Origin: Verrucomicrobiaceae bacterium
GTDB taxonomy: Bacteria > Verrucomicrobiota > Verrucomicrobiia > Verrucomicrobiales > Akkermansiaceae
Assembly (NCBI GenBank): GCA_027491155.1
Contig: JAIXWR010000001.1
Span: 29,200 to 93,199, forward strand
DNA length: 64,000 nt
Reading direction: 5' to 3'
Each line of letters starts with the position of its first letter. The first letter of the stretch is position 1. Under the pieces are notes generated by a model. The model did not search any database and was not told the origin of the DNA. It saw only the letters and a program-made list of their open reading frames with translations. The position numbers and the translations under genes are program-made. Shown piece by piece: positions 6,840-17,432 of the stretch.

Positions 6840-8339
6840 ATGCGCCCGTCACTGCTCGCCCTCGCCCTGCTCGCCGGTTTTGCCCACGCCAACGAAAAAC
6901 CCGCACCACCCCCGGAGAAAAAGCCGGAAGCCGCCAAGGAGAAAGCCTCCGAGCCGGTGACGCGCGACGGTTCGGTGACCATCGATGGCAAGAAGATCGA
7001 CTACCAGGTCGTCACTTCGAAGCTGGTGCTGGAAAAGGACGACGGAGCCGCCCGCGCCTCCGTCTTCCACGTCAGCTACCTGAAAAAGAACGCTGGCGAT
7101 CTCTCCAAGCGCCCCGTCCTCTTCGCCTTCAACGGCGGTCCCGGATCGTCCGCGGTCTGGCTGCACCTCGGCACCCTGGGCCCGAAGCGCGTCGATCTTC
7201 CCGGCGACGGCACCAGCGCCCCGGTTCCCCCGGCACGGCTGGTCCCGAACGAATTCTCGATCCTCGACGTCGCCGACCTCGTTTTCGTCGATCCCGTCTC
7301 CACCGGTTACAGCCGGATTGAAAAGGACGGCAAGCCGGAGGAATTCCACGGGGTCGAGGGCGACGTGGAGTCCCTCAGCGACTTCATCCGCCGCTGGATC
7401 ACCGACAACAAGCGCTGGTCCTCGCCGAAGTACCTGCTCGGCGAATCCTACGGCGGCATCCGCGTCGCCGGACTTTCCGCCCAGCTCCAGTCGCGCTTCG
7501 GGATGTCGCTCAACGGCGTCGTGCTGCTTTCCTCGCTGCTCGACTTCCGCACCCTGTCAGCGTCCCAGGGCGACGACCTTTCCTACAAGGTCTTCCTCCC
7601 GCTCTACACCTCGGTCGCCCACTTCCACGGGAAGTTGAAAGGCGACCGCAACGAACTGCTCAAGCAGGCCCGGGAGTTCGCCGGCGGCGACTACGCCGTC
7701 GCCCTGCTGGCCGGCAGCGCGCTCGATCCCGCCAAGCGCCAGGCCGTCGCCGAAAAGCTGTCCGCCCTCACCTCGCTGCCCGTGCCGCTGATCCTCGAGG
7801 CCAACCTGCGGATCGACCCCACCCGCTTCCGCGGCGAACTGCTGCGCAAGGAAGGCAAGGTCGTCGGCCGCTTCGACGCCCGCGTCGCCTGGCCCACCAC
7901 CGATCCCGCTTCGGACTACCCCGAATACGATCCCTCTTTCTCCCTCGCGCTCGGGGCCTACTCCACCACCATGCTTTCCTACCTCGGCGACGAACTCGGC
8001 TGGAAAGAGGACTCCCCCTACGAGATCCTCACCGGCAAGGTGCACCCTTGGAAAATGGGCAGCGGCAACGGCCACGTGAACATGACCGGCCGGCTCGCCA
8101 CCGCCATGCGCGACAACCCCCACCTGCGCGTGCTGGTGCAGGGCGGCCTCACCGACCTGGCCACCCCGCCGGAAGGGATCCTCTACTCCCTCGGCCACAT
8201 GCTCGACCTCCCCGAAGCCGCCCGGAAAAACATCGTCTACACCGAGTACGAGGCCGGCCACATGTTCTATCTGAACCCCCCCGACCTCGCCAAGTGCCGC
8301 AAGGACCTGGTCGAGTTCATCACCGCCGGCCAGCCCTGA
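6840..8339 (+). CDS. secreted serine carboxypeptidase, family S10
   Basis: 499 residues from the ATG at 6840, chosen because it begins a clean signal peptide (MRPSLLALALLAGFAHA) cut before NEKP; the frame upstream is non-coding leader. A Lys/Pro/Ala-rich stalk (about 18-45) precedes the alpha/beta-hydrolase domain. The S10 hallmarks are FNGGPGSSAVWLHLG (substrate carboxylate and oxyanion region), LGESYGG with nucleophile Ser203, VQGGLTDLATPP with Asp about 439, and EAGHMFY with His about 474. The enzyme removes C-terminal amino acids, usually at acidic pH, and would act in the periplasm or outside. It is followed by a porin gene 115 nt later; the two may serve peptide scavenging, but a shared transcript is not certain. 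Confidence 0.9.
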   Translation: MRPSLLALALLAGFAHANEKPAPPPEKKPEAAKEKASEPVTRDGSVTIDGKKIDYQVVTSKLVLEKDDGAARASVFHVSYLKKNAGDLSKRPVLFAFNGGPGSSAVWLHLGTLGPKRVDLPGDGTSAPVPPARLVPNEFSILDVADLVFVDPVSTGYSRIEKDGKPEEFHGVEGDVESLSDFIRRWITDNKRWSSPKYLLGESYGGIRVAGLSAQLQSRFGMSLNGVVLLSSLLDFRTLSASQGDDLSYKVFLPLYTSVAHFHGKLKGDRNELLKQAREFAGGDYAVALLAGSALDPAKRQAVAEKLSALTSLPVPLILEANLRIDPTRFRGELLRKEGKVVGRFDARVAWPTTDPASDYPEYDPSFSLALGAYSTTMLSYLGDELGWKEDSPYEILTGKVHPWKMGSGNGHVNMTGRLATAMRDNPHLRVLVQGGLTDLATPPEGILYSLGHMLDLPEAARKNIVYTEYEAGHMFYLNPPDLAKCRKDLVEFITAGQP

Positions 8340-8454
8340 CGCCATCGCGGGAAAGGATGAACGGCCCTCATTCTCCCGGTGCCGAATTTGCACGGTTCCG
8401 CCGCTGCGACACCGCCGCCTTGGCAGGCGCGCGGCTTCAAAAACGCGCGTCACG

Positions 8455-9675
8455 ATGAAATCACAAACCATTGCCTCCCTGCTGGCCCTCGCCGCCGCCA
8501 CCGCCGTCACCCGCGCCGGAACCCCGGCCCCCTCGCCTGAAATCGCCGCCGCCAAGGAAGCGCCGTGGATCACCCCGACCCTCGACGTCCGCCTGCGCTA
8601 CGAGTTCGCGGACATCGACGGCCTCGACCCCGCCCACGCGCTGACCATCCGCGAACGCATCGGCTTCAAGACGAAAGCCTGGGCCGGCTTCTCGCTGGTC
8701 GCGGAAGGCGAGTTCACCCAGGCCCTCGTCGACGACTACCACGGCGGCGCTCCCGGCGTGGATCCCTTCGATCCCCGGAACTCGGTCATCGCCGACCCGG
8801 AAACCGAGGAACTCAACCAGGCCTATCTCCAGTATTCAGGCTTCGACACCACGTTGAAACTCGGCCGCCAGCGCATCGTCTACGACAACGCCGCGTTCAT
8901 CGGCAATGTCGTCTGGCGCCAGAACGAGCAGACCTACGACGCCATCTCGCTGGTGAACACCTCCGTCCCGGGACTCACCCTGAACTACGCCTACATCGAC
9001 GAGGTGCACCGCATCTTCGGCGAGGATGCCACCGGGATTTTCGAGAATGCGCCCTCCGAAATCCACCTGCTCAACGCTTCCTATGCCGGCATCAAGGGCG
9101 TGACGCTCGGCGGCTACATCTACCTCATGGATTTCAAGGATGCGGGTTCCACCGGCTGGGACAACGACACCTTCGGCGTGAGCGCCAAGGGGTCCCTCGC
9201 CGGGCTGCTACTGCACGGCGAACTCGCGTGGCAGGACAAGGCCGGCCCCCTGAACAACGAAGAGGGCCTCTACGCCCACTTCCACGCCACCAAGGCCTTC
9301 GGCCCACAGACCCTCACGGTCGGCGTGGAGCACCTCGACGCGGGCGTCCAGACCCCGCTCGCCACCCTTCATGCCTTCAACGGCTACGCCGACGCCACCG
9401 ATGCCCGCCGCCTCGCCGGCACCCACGGCGGCCTGACCGACACCTACGCCAGCTTCATGGTGCCCGTCTTCTGGGGCATGAAGTGGACGAATTCCGCGCA
9501 TGTCTTCGGCGACAACGCGATCGGCAACGACCTCGGCTTCGGCTTCGATTCCGTGCTGGCGAAAAAGTTCGACGACCACTTCACGGCCATCGCCAAGCTC
9601 GGCTACTTCGACACCAGCGACGCCCTCTACAAATCCACCACCCGGGTCAGCGTGGAGCTCAACTACACGTTCTGA
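8455..9675 (+). CDS. outer-membrane porin, alginate-export-like beta-barrel
   Basis: 406 residues. An N-terminal signal peptide (MKSQTIASLLALAAATAVTRA) is followed by a beta-barrel pattern of alternating hydrophobic residues and a terminal phenylalanine (SVELNYTF), the usual outer-membrane insertion signal. Internal blocks such as LDVRLRYEFADIDG, ALTIRERIGFKTKAWAGF, LNQAYLQYSG, LKLGRQRIVYDNAAFIGNVVWRQNEQ and YDAISLVNTSV are characteristic of the alginate-export-domain family (Alginate_exp, AlgE-like). In Verrucomicrobia and Bacteroidota this family is widespread as a general or unknown-substrate channel, so alginate should not be assumed. It ends 25 nt ahead of a strong terminator, closing the transcription unit. 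The start is supported by the signal peptide. Confidence 0.85.
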   Translation: MKSQTIASLLALAAATAVTRAGTPAPSPEIAAAKEAPWITPTLDVRLRYEFADIDGLDPAHALTIRERIGFKTKAWAGFSLVAEGEFTQALVDDYHGGAPGVDPFDPRNSVIADPETEELNQAYLQYSGFDTTLKLGRQRIVYDNAAFIGNVVWRQNEQTYDAISLVNTSVPGLTLNYAYIDEVHRIFGEDATGIFENAPSEIHLLNASYAGIKGVTLGGYIYLMDFKDAGSTGWDNDTFGVSAKGSLAGLLLHGELAWQDKAGPLNNEEGLYAHFHATKAFGPQTLTVGVEHLDAGVQTPLATLHAFNGYADATDARRLAGTHGGLTDTYASFMVPVFWGMKWTNSAHVFGDNAIGNDLGFGFDSVLAKKFDDHFTAIAKLGYFDTSDALYKSTTRVSVELNYTF

Positions 9676-9699
9676 CCGGCAAAGCCGGATCGACCGGGA

Positions 9700-9730
9700 G
9701 CGCCGCGGGTCGTCCGCGGCGCTTTTTTTT
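9700..9730 (+). terminator. strong intrinsic terminator after the porin gene
   Basis: GCGCCGCGG (9700-9708) pairs with CCGCGGCGC (9714-9722) around a 5-nt loop, followed by eight T residues (9723-9730). Confidence 0.92.
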
Positions 9731-9854
9731 CATCTTGATCCCGGCGAGCGCCAAGCCAGCGTGATTGCCACCGCCAAGTTCCCCGGCGGCAGGATCCTCG
9801 CCCCCCGTTTGACCCGAACGCCCTGGCTGAGCCGACCAACCCACCCGAAAACCC

Positions 9855-12800
9855 ATGAGCCAACGCGAAGCTCAAAGAAACGGTTCATGCCGCGCGGCAT
9901 GCCCGAAAGCCCGCCGGATTCGCCGGACCGCCGCCCTGCTTGCCGCCGCAGCCGTGGCTTCGTGGTGCTGGCACGCTTCGCCATCCTCACCCCGGGCCAC
10001 GGAAACCGTGCTCGTTCCGGAAGCGGCGAAATTTGCTCCGCGGCTGCAAGAAGCCGCCGTCGCGCCGGCCCCGCCCGAACCCCGGCCGGAGCCGGAAGCC
10101 GTCGCCGAAGTGGAATCGGCTCCGCCCCTCCGCCAGGATCTGCGCTGGCGCATGCCCGTCGCCGAACCCGCCTTCGCCGCCTTCCGCGAGTGGACCGAGC
10201 GCCTGACCGTGGCCGCGACGCCGGAAGAAAAGTCCGCCTTGGTCACCGAAGGCCTGGCACTGGCGGAAGAACGGCGCCACCAGATGGCCGACCTGATCGA
10301 CCAGAACCCGCGGCGCGCGCTGGAACTCGCCGTGCCCGAGTTCGTCCGCCGCCAACTGCCCGGGGAAATCGCGGGCCAGCTCGAGGAGCGCGTGTCGGGC
10401 CGCGGCGACTTCTTCGTGATCGCCGCCGTCCCGGCGCCCGGCAAGCCGCTCGGCGTCCGCCCCGTCGAACGCCAGGTGATCCTGGAAGACGGACGCGAGT
10501 TCGCCGCTTTCACCTACGGCCGGCGCGAACTGGTGCCGACCCGTGAAGACATCGCGGTCCAAGGCATCGCGCTCGACGGCAAGCTGGCCCTCAACGAACT
10601 GCCCGGGCGGCTGATGGAGCCGGTCGAAGTCGCCGACCTCCGCGCGGAGGGCGTCGGCGATCCCACCTGTCCGACCTCCGGCGAATCCACCGCCGCCAGC
10701 GAGGATGAAACGGTGGTCGATTGGGACGGCACGGAACAAACCTTCTTCTGCGGCGAAAGACACGCGGTCGACACCCTCATCGCGGCGGCCGGCGACGAAC
10801 TCCTTTCCGGCGGCGGCGGCGTCATCGCCGAGAGCCCGGCCACCGAGGGCCCCAAGAAGCTGCTCATCATCCGCGTCGATTTCCCCGATGCGGCCGGCCA
10901 GGTGGTCAGCGATGCCACCCTGACCTCGCTGATCAACAACATGGCTTCCCACTGGGGCACCATGTCCTACGGCAAGATGTCCTGGGCCACCCACGGCAAC
11001 GGCTCGGACTTCACCCCCACCCTGCGCCTGCCGAACGGCCACGCGAGCTACACCAGCTTCGGCACCATGCTTTCCGCCGCCCGCGCCGCGGCCACGGCGG
11101 CCGGCTTCAACTACACCAACTACACCCACGAGGTCGTGGTCACCGGCGACAAGCCCGACGTCGGCTTCGGCGGCGTCGCCTACGTCGGCGCGCGCGGCGC
11201 CTGGCTCGCCAACGGCCAGTGGAACCTCGGCGTCTGCAGCCACGAGGTCGGCCACAATTTCGGCCTCAACCATGCCGGGTTCTGGGACACCGACGACGGC
11301 ACCACCATCGGCAGCGGCTCCGCGGTGGAATACGGCAATCCCTTCGACCAGATGGGCGGCGCCAGCAGTTCCACCGACGCCCACTTCGGCGCGCGGCAGA
11401 AGAACTACCTCGACTGGCTGGTGGACGCCGACGTGGTCAAGATCACCACCAACGGCACCACCACCACCCGCATCCGCGCCTTCGACAAGTCCACCGCGGC
11501 CGGCGACAAGGCGATCGCTGTCGATCGCAGCGGAACCGGCAACGACTACTGGATCGAATACCGCCAGACCTACACCGACACCAACAAGTGGATGAAGGAC
11601 GGCGTGCTGCTCAACTGGGGCGACGTCAACATCAACAACATGAAGCCGGTGCTGCTCGACTGGACGCCCGGCACCAGCAGCAAGGACGATTGCCCGGTCC
11701 TGATCGGCCGCACCTTCTCCGACAGCACGGCGGGCATCCACATCACCCCCGTGCTGCGCGGGGCCGATCCCGACGGTGTCGCATGGATCGACGTGACCGT
11801 GAACCGCGGGACTTTCGCCGGCAACCGCAAGCCCACCGTGGCGGTGACGGCGACCAACGTGAACCCGGCGACCAATGCGAGCGTGACCTTCACCGCGGAC
11901 GCGAGCGACCCGGATGCCGATACCCTGGGCTATTTCTGGGACTGGGGCGACGGCACCTTCACCGCCAACAACAGCCCGACGGCCAGCAAGAGCTGGAGCT
12001 CCTCCGGAACGAAAACGGTGCGCTGCCATGTCACCGACATGAAGGGCATGACCACAACCGGCCAGCTCCTCGTGCAGGTCGGCACCAGCAGCACCTTCTT
12101 CATCCAGGGCGTGGTCACCACGACCCTCGGCGTGCCGGTGGAAAACGCGGTCGTCCGGGTCAGCTCCACCCAGAGCGACACCACCGACAGCGAGGGCTAC
12201 TTCGCCATCACCGGACTCGCCGCCGGCAGCTACACGGTGTCGGCCACCAAGACCGGCCTCACGATCCAGCCGGACACCGCCTTCTTCTCCAACCCGGTGG
12301 CGGTGGGCCCCAACAAACAGAACATCAATCTCGTCGCCCCGCCCGGCTCGCCCTACTTCGGCACGATGAAGGCCGGCCTGCTCGACGCCGGATCCAACAC
12401 CGGGGCGGTGATCGTCCCGGTCAGCGATGCCGACACTCCCGTCACCTCGCTGACGCTCACCGGCACCTCTTCGAACACCGCGCTGATCCCGAATTCCAGC
12501 ATCACCTTCGGCACGCTCGGCACCACCGTCCGGACCGTCACGGTGGCCGCGGGTGCTTCCGCCAGCGGTCCGGTGGACATCACCATCACCGCGACCGACC
12601 CCGAGGGCGGCACCGCCAGCTACGTCTATCCGGTGACCATCAACGCGAAGCCGGTTCTCTCGAACCTTACCGGCAAGAACGCCACCGAGAACACGCCTCT
12701 CGACATCGACCTCCGCACGCTCGTCGCCGACGACCTGACGGCGGATGACAAGATCGCGTTCGAGCTCTCGCGCGCCCGCAACGGCAGCGTCGCCCTGCTG

Positions 12801-15800
12801 CCCGACGGCTTCACCGCCCGCTTCACACCCGCACCCGACTACAACGGGGCGGCCTCGTTCCAACTCGTCGCCCGCGACCAGTCGCTGAGTTCACGGATGC
12901 TTTTCCTCTACGATTTCGAACCTCCCGACACCACGACCGACGCGAGGACCAGCGACCTTTCGAACCACAACCGCTTCGGCGGCCTCGAGACCGCCGGCTC
13001 CGGCGGCGAATATGCCTACTCCGGCAACGTGCCCGGACTGCTCGCGCCCTACGCCACGAAGTCCGTCAGCCTCACCGAAGCCACCACCGGTGCCGCGCGG
13101 ATCCGCAAGACGCTCGCGGCGACGGACCTGAATTACAACGACGCCGACTGGAGCGTCTCCGCCTGGTTCAAGCGGGTCAGCCGCGACACCGACGACATCC
13201 TCTTCCACCTCGGCACCGGCGACGGCTTCGGGACGGAACCCGAGCTGCAACTCTACTTCCCCGCCAACAGCGACACCCTGAAAGTCGGCAAATACGGTGC
13301 CGCCGGATTGGAAAAGGAGGCCGTCGGCCCCGACCTCGCGATCGGCACCTGGCACCACGTCACCCTGACCTACGACCGCACCGCGACCAACACCGGCACC
13401 CTCGCGCTCTACGTGAACGGATTCGCCTACGGCTCGGTCGCCTCGGTCGCGATGGACCTGAGCCAAAGCACCCCGCTCTACTTCGGCGGCGCCCACAGCA
13501 CTTCGAGCGGCCTCGACCGCTGGTTCGACGGACAACTCGAGGATGTCACCTTGCAAAGCGGCCTCAGCGGAAGACCGGAAATCTGGGGCATGGCCCGCAG
13601 CGGCACCCGGCATTACCACGGCCTCAGCGCGACCGGATCGGTCACGATCAACGTCGCAGGCACGAATCAGCCCCCGGCCGTCACCGCGGTTCCCGACCTG
13701 ATCCTGCCCGTCGGCGGCACGTCCCAGCCGCTCGGCTTCCTGCTGTCCGACGCGGAAACCGAACTGCGCAACCTGACCGTCACCGCCGCCACCTCCAACA
13801 ACACGGTCGTCCCGCTTTCCGGCATCGCCCTCAGCCCCGCGCCTGCCGCGTGGACCAACACCGACATCGGCGGGGTGGGCGCGGCCGGCAGCCTGATCCA
13901 GGACCACGGCACCTTCATCGTCGGCGGCGCGGGAGCCGACATCGGCCCTGCAGGCGGTGACGAGTTCCGCTGGGTGCGCCAGGACTTTTCCGGCGACGCC
14001 GAGATCGTCGCGCGGGTCGCCAGCATGGATTTCACCCACACCGACGGCAAGGCGGGCCTGATGATGCGCGACTCGTCGTCCACCACTTCTCCCTACGCCC
14101 TGGTCGCGGTGACCCCGGGCAGCGGCGTGACCTTCCAGTATCGGGCGACCGAATCCACCGCGGCCGTGGTCAAGAGCACCATCAACGGCATCGCCGCGCC
14201 CTGCTGGCTGCGCCTCGTCCGCACGGGGAACAATTTCACCGCCTTCCACGCCGCGGACAACGCCGGCACCCCGGGCCCGTGGCAAGCCGTCGGCACCGCC
14301 CAGGCCATCACCTTCCCCGCCGCCACCAACTCGATCGGCCTCGCCGTGACCAGCAGGGTCGACGCCACGGTTTGCACCAGCGTCTTCGACCGGCTCGGCG
14401 GCAGCATCAAACTCGGCGGCGAACGCAGCGTGACCGTCACCCCCGCCGCCGGCGCTTCCGGCTCGGCGGTCGTGACGCTCAACGTCAACGACGGCACCAC
14501 GACCACGGCGCGGACCTTCAACGTCCTCGTCGACGGCGCGCCGCCGAGCACCTCGGTCTGGAACGCCACCGCCACCGGCAGCCTCCTCTGGAGCAGCGCC
14601 GCCAACTGGACCGGCGGCAGCGCGCCGCCCAGCAGCCGCTTCTCGACCATCGAATACTTCACCGGCCAGACCTTCGCCGCCGGCTCGGTCACCTCGACCA
14701 ACGACACCGCCACCGGCCACGCGATGAACGTGCTGACCCTCGGCGGCACCGGTCCCGCCAGCGGCACCACCACGATCACCCTCGCCGGCAACCCGCTCCT
14801 GCTCCGCCGGGAAACCCAGCGGTTTCCCGTGGTGAACCTCAACGCCTCCAACGGCACCGGCCTGACCTACCTCGTCACCGCGCCGGTCACGCTCGAAGAC
14901 ACCACGACCTTCCAGGGCAACGGCTCGGCCACCTTCCGCATCAACAGCGCGGTCCAGGGCGCGGGCGGGCTGACCAAGACCGGCACCAGCCGCCTCATCC
15001 TCGCCGGCTCTAACAGCTACCTCGGCCCGACCACCATCAACGGCGGCACCCTGCAGATCGGTGCCGACGGCTCGACCGGCACGCTGCCTCCCGGCGATCT
15101 GGTCAACAACGGCACGCTTCGCTTCGACCGCACCGGCACCCTGACAGTCCCGAACAACATCAGCGGCAGCGGCTCGATCACGCTCGATTGCCCGATCAAC
15201 GCCGGCACCATCGTCCTGAGCGGAAACAACTCGTTCACCGGCGGCGTGACCGTCACCTCCGGCACCCTGCGCATCACCAACAGCAGCGCGCTCGGCAGCG
15301 GGACGAAAACCATCACGATGACCAACGGCACCAACGGCTCGCCACAGCTCCGCCTCGACGGCAGCGGCGGCAACATCGTCCTGCCGGACACGATCCGCTT
15401 CTCCACCAGCAACGCCAACGGATCGATCGTCAACGAAGCCGGCGACAACATCCTGCGCGGCGATTTCACCCTCACCAGCGGCGGCGGCGACACCCGCATC
15501 TTCGTGAACGGCGGAAGCCTCGTGCTGGAGGGCGACATGACCCCAAACGTCGCCGGCCGCACGCTCCAGCTCTCCGGCTCCGGCACGGGCATCGCCTCGG
15601 GCGTCATCCGCAACGGCAGCTCAAGCTTCATCCCGTCGGTGACCAAGAACGGCGGCGGCACCTGGACCCTCGCCGGCACCAACACCCATTCCGGCACCAC
15701 CAACGTGACCGAAGGCACCTTGAAACTCGGGAATCCCCTCGCGCTCGGCGACACCGCCGGCGGGACGATGGTCGCGACCGGTGGCAAGCTCGACCTCAAC

Positions 15801-17402
15801 GGGCAAGCGGGCATCGTCGAAAGCATCACGCTCGGCGGCGGCACCCTGGCCAACGACAGCACCACCTCCTCCAGCCTCGCCAGCGGGGTGGCTACACTCA
15901 CCCTGACGGCCGGCGGCACCCATTCCACCCCGCCTTCGGTCACGATCACCGGAGCCGGCACCGGCGCCACCGCCACCGCCTCGCTCGGCGTCACCGCGGC
16001 CAGCTTCACCATCACCGGCGGCACCACCGTTTACTCCGCCGCGCCCACGGTGACCATCAGCGGCGGCGGCGGCACCGGAGCCACGGCGACGGCGCTGCTC
16101 ACCGGCGGCGTCGTCAGCGGCATCACCATCACCAATCCAGGCAGCGGCTTCACCACCGCCCCCGCGATCGCGTTCAGCGGCGGCACCGTGACCACTGCGG
16201 GCACCAATCCCACCGGCACCGGAAACGCCGCCAATTTCACCGTCTCGGCGCTGACCCTCACCGCCACCGGCACCGGCTACACCAGCCCGCCTTCCGTGAG
16301 CTTCGGCAGCGGTTCGGGGACTGCGGCAAGCGCCCAGCTTTCATCGATCGCACTCACCGCGGCGAGCAGCATCGGCGGCACCGGCAACACGACCGTCCAC
16401 AGCGGCATCTCCGGCGCTTTCGAACTCGCCAAGACCGGCACCGGCACGCTCACCCTGGCCGGCACCAACACCCACTCCGCCACCGCCGTCAACGCCGGCC
16501 GCCTCGTCCTTTCCGGCAGCAACACCGGGACCGTCACCGTGAACGGTGGCACCTTCCAAGGCACCGGCTCCGTCACCGGAAGCGTGACCGTCGCCGGCGG
16601 CATCCACGCCCCGGGCAACTCGGCCGGCATGATGACGGTGAGCGGCAACTACTCGCTCCCCGCGGGCGGCACCTTGCAGATCGAGATCAACGGCACCACG
16701 GCCGGCACCCAGTACGACCAGTTGAAAGTCCTCGGCACCGCGAGCACCGTCACGCTGGCCGGCTCGCTCGACCTGATCGCCGCTCCCGCCCTCGCCGCAG
16801 GCAGCACCTTCCTGATCATCGACAACGCCGGCACCTCGCCCGTCGCCGGCACCTTCGCCAACCTCCCGCAGGCCGCCGAGTTCCACGAGGACGGCCAGTG
16901 GTGGCGCATCAGCTACACCGCGGGCAGCGGCAACGATGTCGCCCTTACCCGGATCACGCCGACCCCCTGGCAGAACTGGCAGCTCGCGAACTTCGGCGCG
17001 AACGTCAACAACCCCGCAATCTCCGGCGACCTGGTGGATGGCGACCGCGACAGCTTCGGAAACCTTCTCGAATACGCCCTCGGCGGCAGTCCGAATGCCG
17101 CCTCCGTCGCCCCGCTGCCGAAGGCCGGCATCGCCAGCGGAAGGCTGACCCTCGGCTTCACCCGCACCCTCGCCAACACCGATCTCACGATGACGGTCCA
17201 GGGAAGCCCGTCACCGGGCGGCCCGTGGACCGACCTGGCAAGAAGCACCGCCGGCGGCACCGTTACCGCGCTCGTCGGCGGCGTCACCGTCACCGAAACG
17301 GGAAGCGGCGCGACCCGCAACGTCACGGTCCGCGACCTTCACCTGATGTCCGACCCCGCCCACCCGCGCCGCTTCCTGCGGCTGTCGGTGACGCGACCCT
17401 GA
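9855..17402 (+). CDS. giant secreted metzincin protease with PKD, LamG and beta-strand repeats
   Basis: 2,515 residues. An arginine-rich head and a hydrophobic stretch (AALLAAAAVASWCW) act as signal. A propeptide-like part (to about 330) leads to a metalloprotease domain with HEVGHNFGLNH (zinc His 463, 467, 473; Glu464 catalytic) and the Met-turn EYGNPFDQMGG downstream, most like M11 gametolysin-type or related metzincins. Next come a PKD domain (about 658-742, FWDWGDGTFT), a carboxypeptidase-regulatory beta-sandwich (about 750-830), a cadherin-like region, a LamG/ConA domain (about 1070-1240, WSVSAWFKR), a second ConA-like domain (about 1335-1510), then autotransporter-associated beta-strand repeats (about 1690-2350; GGLTKTGTSRLILAGSNSYLG is the type unit). 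A C-terminal module follows (about 2375-2515) with GDRDSFGNLLEYALGG and a final FLRLSV. No beta-barrel translocator is present. Monocistronic between a terminator and the convergent LysR gene. Probably a surface protease/adhesin; substrate unknown. Confidence 0.85.
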   Translation: MSQREAQRNGSCRAACPKARRIRRTAALLAAAAVASWCWHASPSSPRATETVLVPEAAKFAPRLQEAAVAPAPPEPRPEPEAVAEVESAPPLRQDLRWRMPVAEPAFAAFREWTERLTVAATPEEKSALVTEGLALAEERRHQMADLIDQNPRRALELAVPEFVRRQLPGEIAGQLEERVSGRGDFFVIAAVPAPGKPLGVRPVERQVILEDGREFAAFTYGRRELVPTREDIAVQGIALDGKLALNELPGRLMEPVEVADLRAEGVGDPTCPTSGESTAASEDETVVDWDGTEQTFFCGERHAVDTLIAAAGDELLSGGGGVIAESPATEGPKKLLIIRVDFPDAAGQVVSDATLTSLINNMASHWGTMSYGKMSWATHGNGSDFTPTLRLPNGHASYTSFGTMLSAARAAATAAGFNYTNYTHEVVVTGDKPDVGFGGVAYVGARGAWLANGQWNLGVCSHEVGHNFGLNHAGFWDTDDGTTIGSGSAVEYGNPFDQMGGASSSTDAHFGARQKNYLDWLVDADVVKITTNGTTTTRIRAFDKSTAAGDKAIAVDRSGTGNDYWIEYRQTYTDTNKWMKDGVLLNWGDVNINNMKPVLLDWTPGTSSKDDCPVLIGRTFSDSTAGIHITPVLRGADPDGVAWIDVTVNRGTFAGNRKPTVAVTATNVNPATNASVTFTADASDPDADTLGYFWDWGDGTFTANNSPTASKSWSSSGTKTVRCHVTDMKGMTTTGQLLVQVGTSSTFFIQGVVTTTLGVPVENAVVRVSSTQSDTTDSEGYFAITGLAAGSYTVSATKTGLTIQPDTAFFSNPVAVGPNKQNINLVAPPGSPYFGTMKAGLLDAGSNTGAVIVPVSDADTPVTSLTLTGTSSNTALIPNSSITFGTLGTTVRTVTVAAGASASGPVDITITATDPEGGTASYVYPVTINAKPVLSNLTGKNATENTPLDIDLRTLVADDLTADDKIAFELSRARNGSVALLPDGFTARFTPAPDYNGAASFQLVARDQSLSSRMLFLYDFEPPDTTTDARTSDLSNHNRFGGLETAGSGGEYAYSGNVPGLLAPYATKSVSLTEATTGAARIRKTLAATDLNYNDADWSVSAWFKRVSRDTDDILFHLGTGDGFGTEPELQLYFPANSDTLKVGKYGAAGLEKEAVGPDLAIGTWHHVTLTYDRTATNTGTLALYVNGFAYGSVASVAMDLSQSTPLYFGGAHSTSSGLDRWFDGQLEDVTLQSGLSGRPEIWGMARSGTRHYHGLSATGSVTINVAGTNQPPAVTAVPDLILPVGGTSQPLGFLLSDAETELRNLTVTAATSNNTVVPLSGIALSPAPAAWTNTDIGGVGAAGSLIQDHGTFIVGGAGADIGPAGGDEFRWVRQDFSGDAEIVARVASMDFTHTDGKAGLMMRDSSSTTSPYALVAVTPGSGVTFQYRATESTAAVVKSTINGIAAPCWLRLVRTGNNFTAFHAADNAGTPGPWQAVGTAQAITFPAATNSIGLAVTSRVDATVCTSVFDRLGGSIKLGGERSVTVTPAAGASGSAVVTLNVNDGTTTTARTFNVLVDGAPPSTSVWNATATGSLLWSSAANWTGGSAPPSSRFSTIEYFTGQTFAAGSVTSTNDTATGHAMNVLTLGGTGPASGTTTITLAGNPLLLRRETQRFPVVNLNASNGTGLTYLVTAPVTLEDTTTFQGNGSATFRINSAVQGAGGLTKTGTSRLILAGSNSYLGPTTINGGTLQIGADGSTGTLPPGDLVNNGTLRFDRTGTLTVPNNISGSGSITLDCPINAGTIVLSGNNSFTGGVTVTSGTLRITNSSALGSGTKTITMTNGTNGSPQLRLDGSGGNIVLPDTIRFSTSNANGSIVNEAGDNILRGDFTLTSGGGDTRIFVNGGSLVLEGDMTPNVAGRTLQLSGSGTGIASGVIRNGSSSFIPSVTKNGGGTWTLAGTNTHSGTTNVTEGTLKLGNPLALGDTAGGTMVATGGKLDLNGQAGIVESITLGGGTLANDSTTSSSLASGVATLTLTAGGTHSTPPSVTITGAGTGATATASLGVTAASFTITGGTTVYSAAPTVTISGGGGTGATATALLTGGVVSGITITNPGSGFTTAPAIAFSGGTVTTAGTNPTGTGNAANFTVSALTLTATGTGYTSPPSVSFGSGSGTAASAQLSSIALTAASSIGGTGNTTVHSGISGAFELAKTGTGTLTLAGTNTHSATAVNAGRLVLSGSNTGTVTVNGGTFQGTGSVTGSVTVAGGIHAPGNSAGMMTVSGNYSLPAGGTLQIEINGTTAGTQYDQLKVLGTASTVTLAGSLDLIAAPALAAGSTFLIIDNAGTSPVAGTFANLPQAAEFHEDGQWWRISYTAGSGNDVALTRITPTPWQNWQLANFGANVNNPAISGDLVDGDRDSFGNLLEYALGGSPNAASVAPLPKAGIASGRLTLGFTRTLANTDLTMTVQGSPSPGGPWTDLARSTAGGTVTALVGGVTVTETGSGATRNVTVRDLHLMSDPAHPRRFLRLSVTRP

Positions 17403-17432
17403 TCCGCTCCGGATTCGCGGCAGGGAGAACGG

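Noticed and set aside
9987..12863. A 958-residue open frame on the minus strand
   Set aside because: It is antisense to the giant protease, rich in Arg/Gly/Ala and without domains; the plus frame has the metzincin and PKD motifs.
9855..17402. Classical type V autotransporter
   Set aside because: Beta-strand repeats are present, but no C-terminal beta-barrel translocator can be seen in this or the other three giants.
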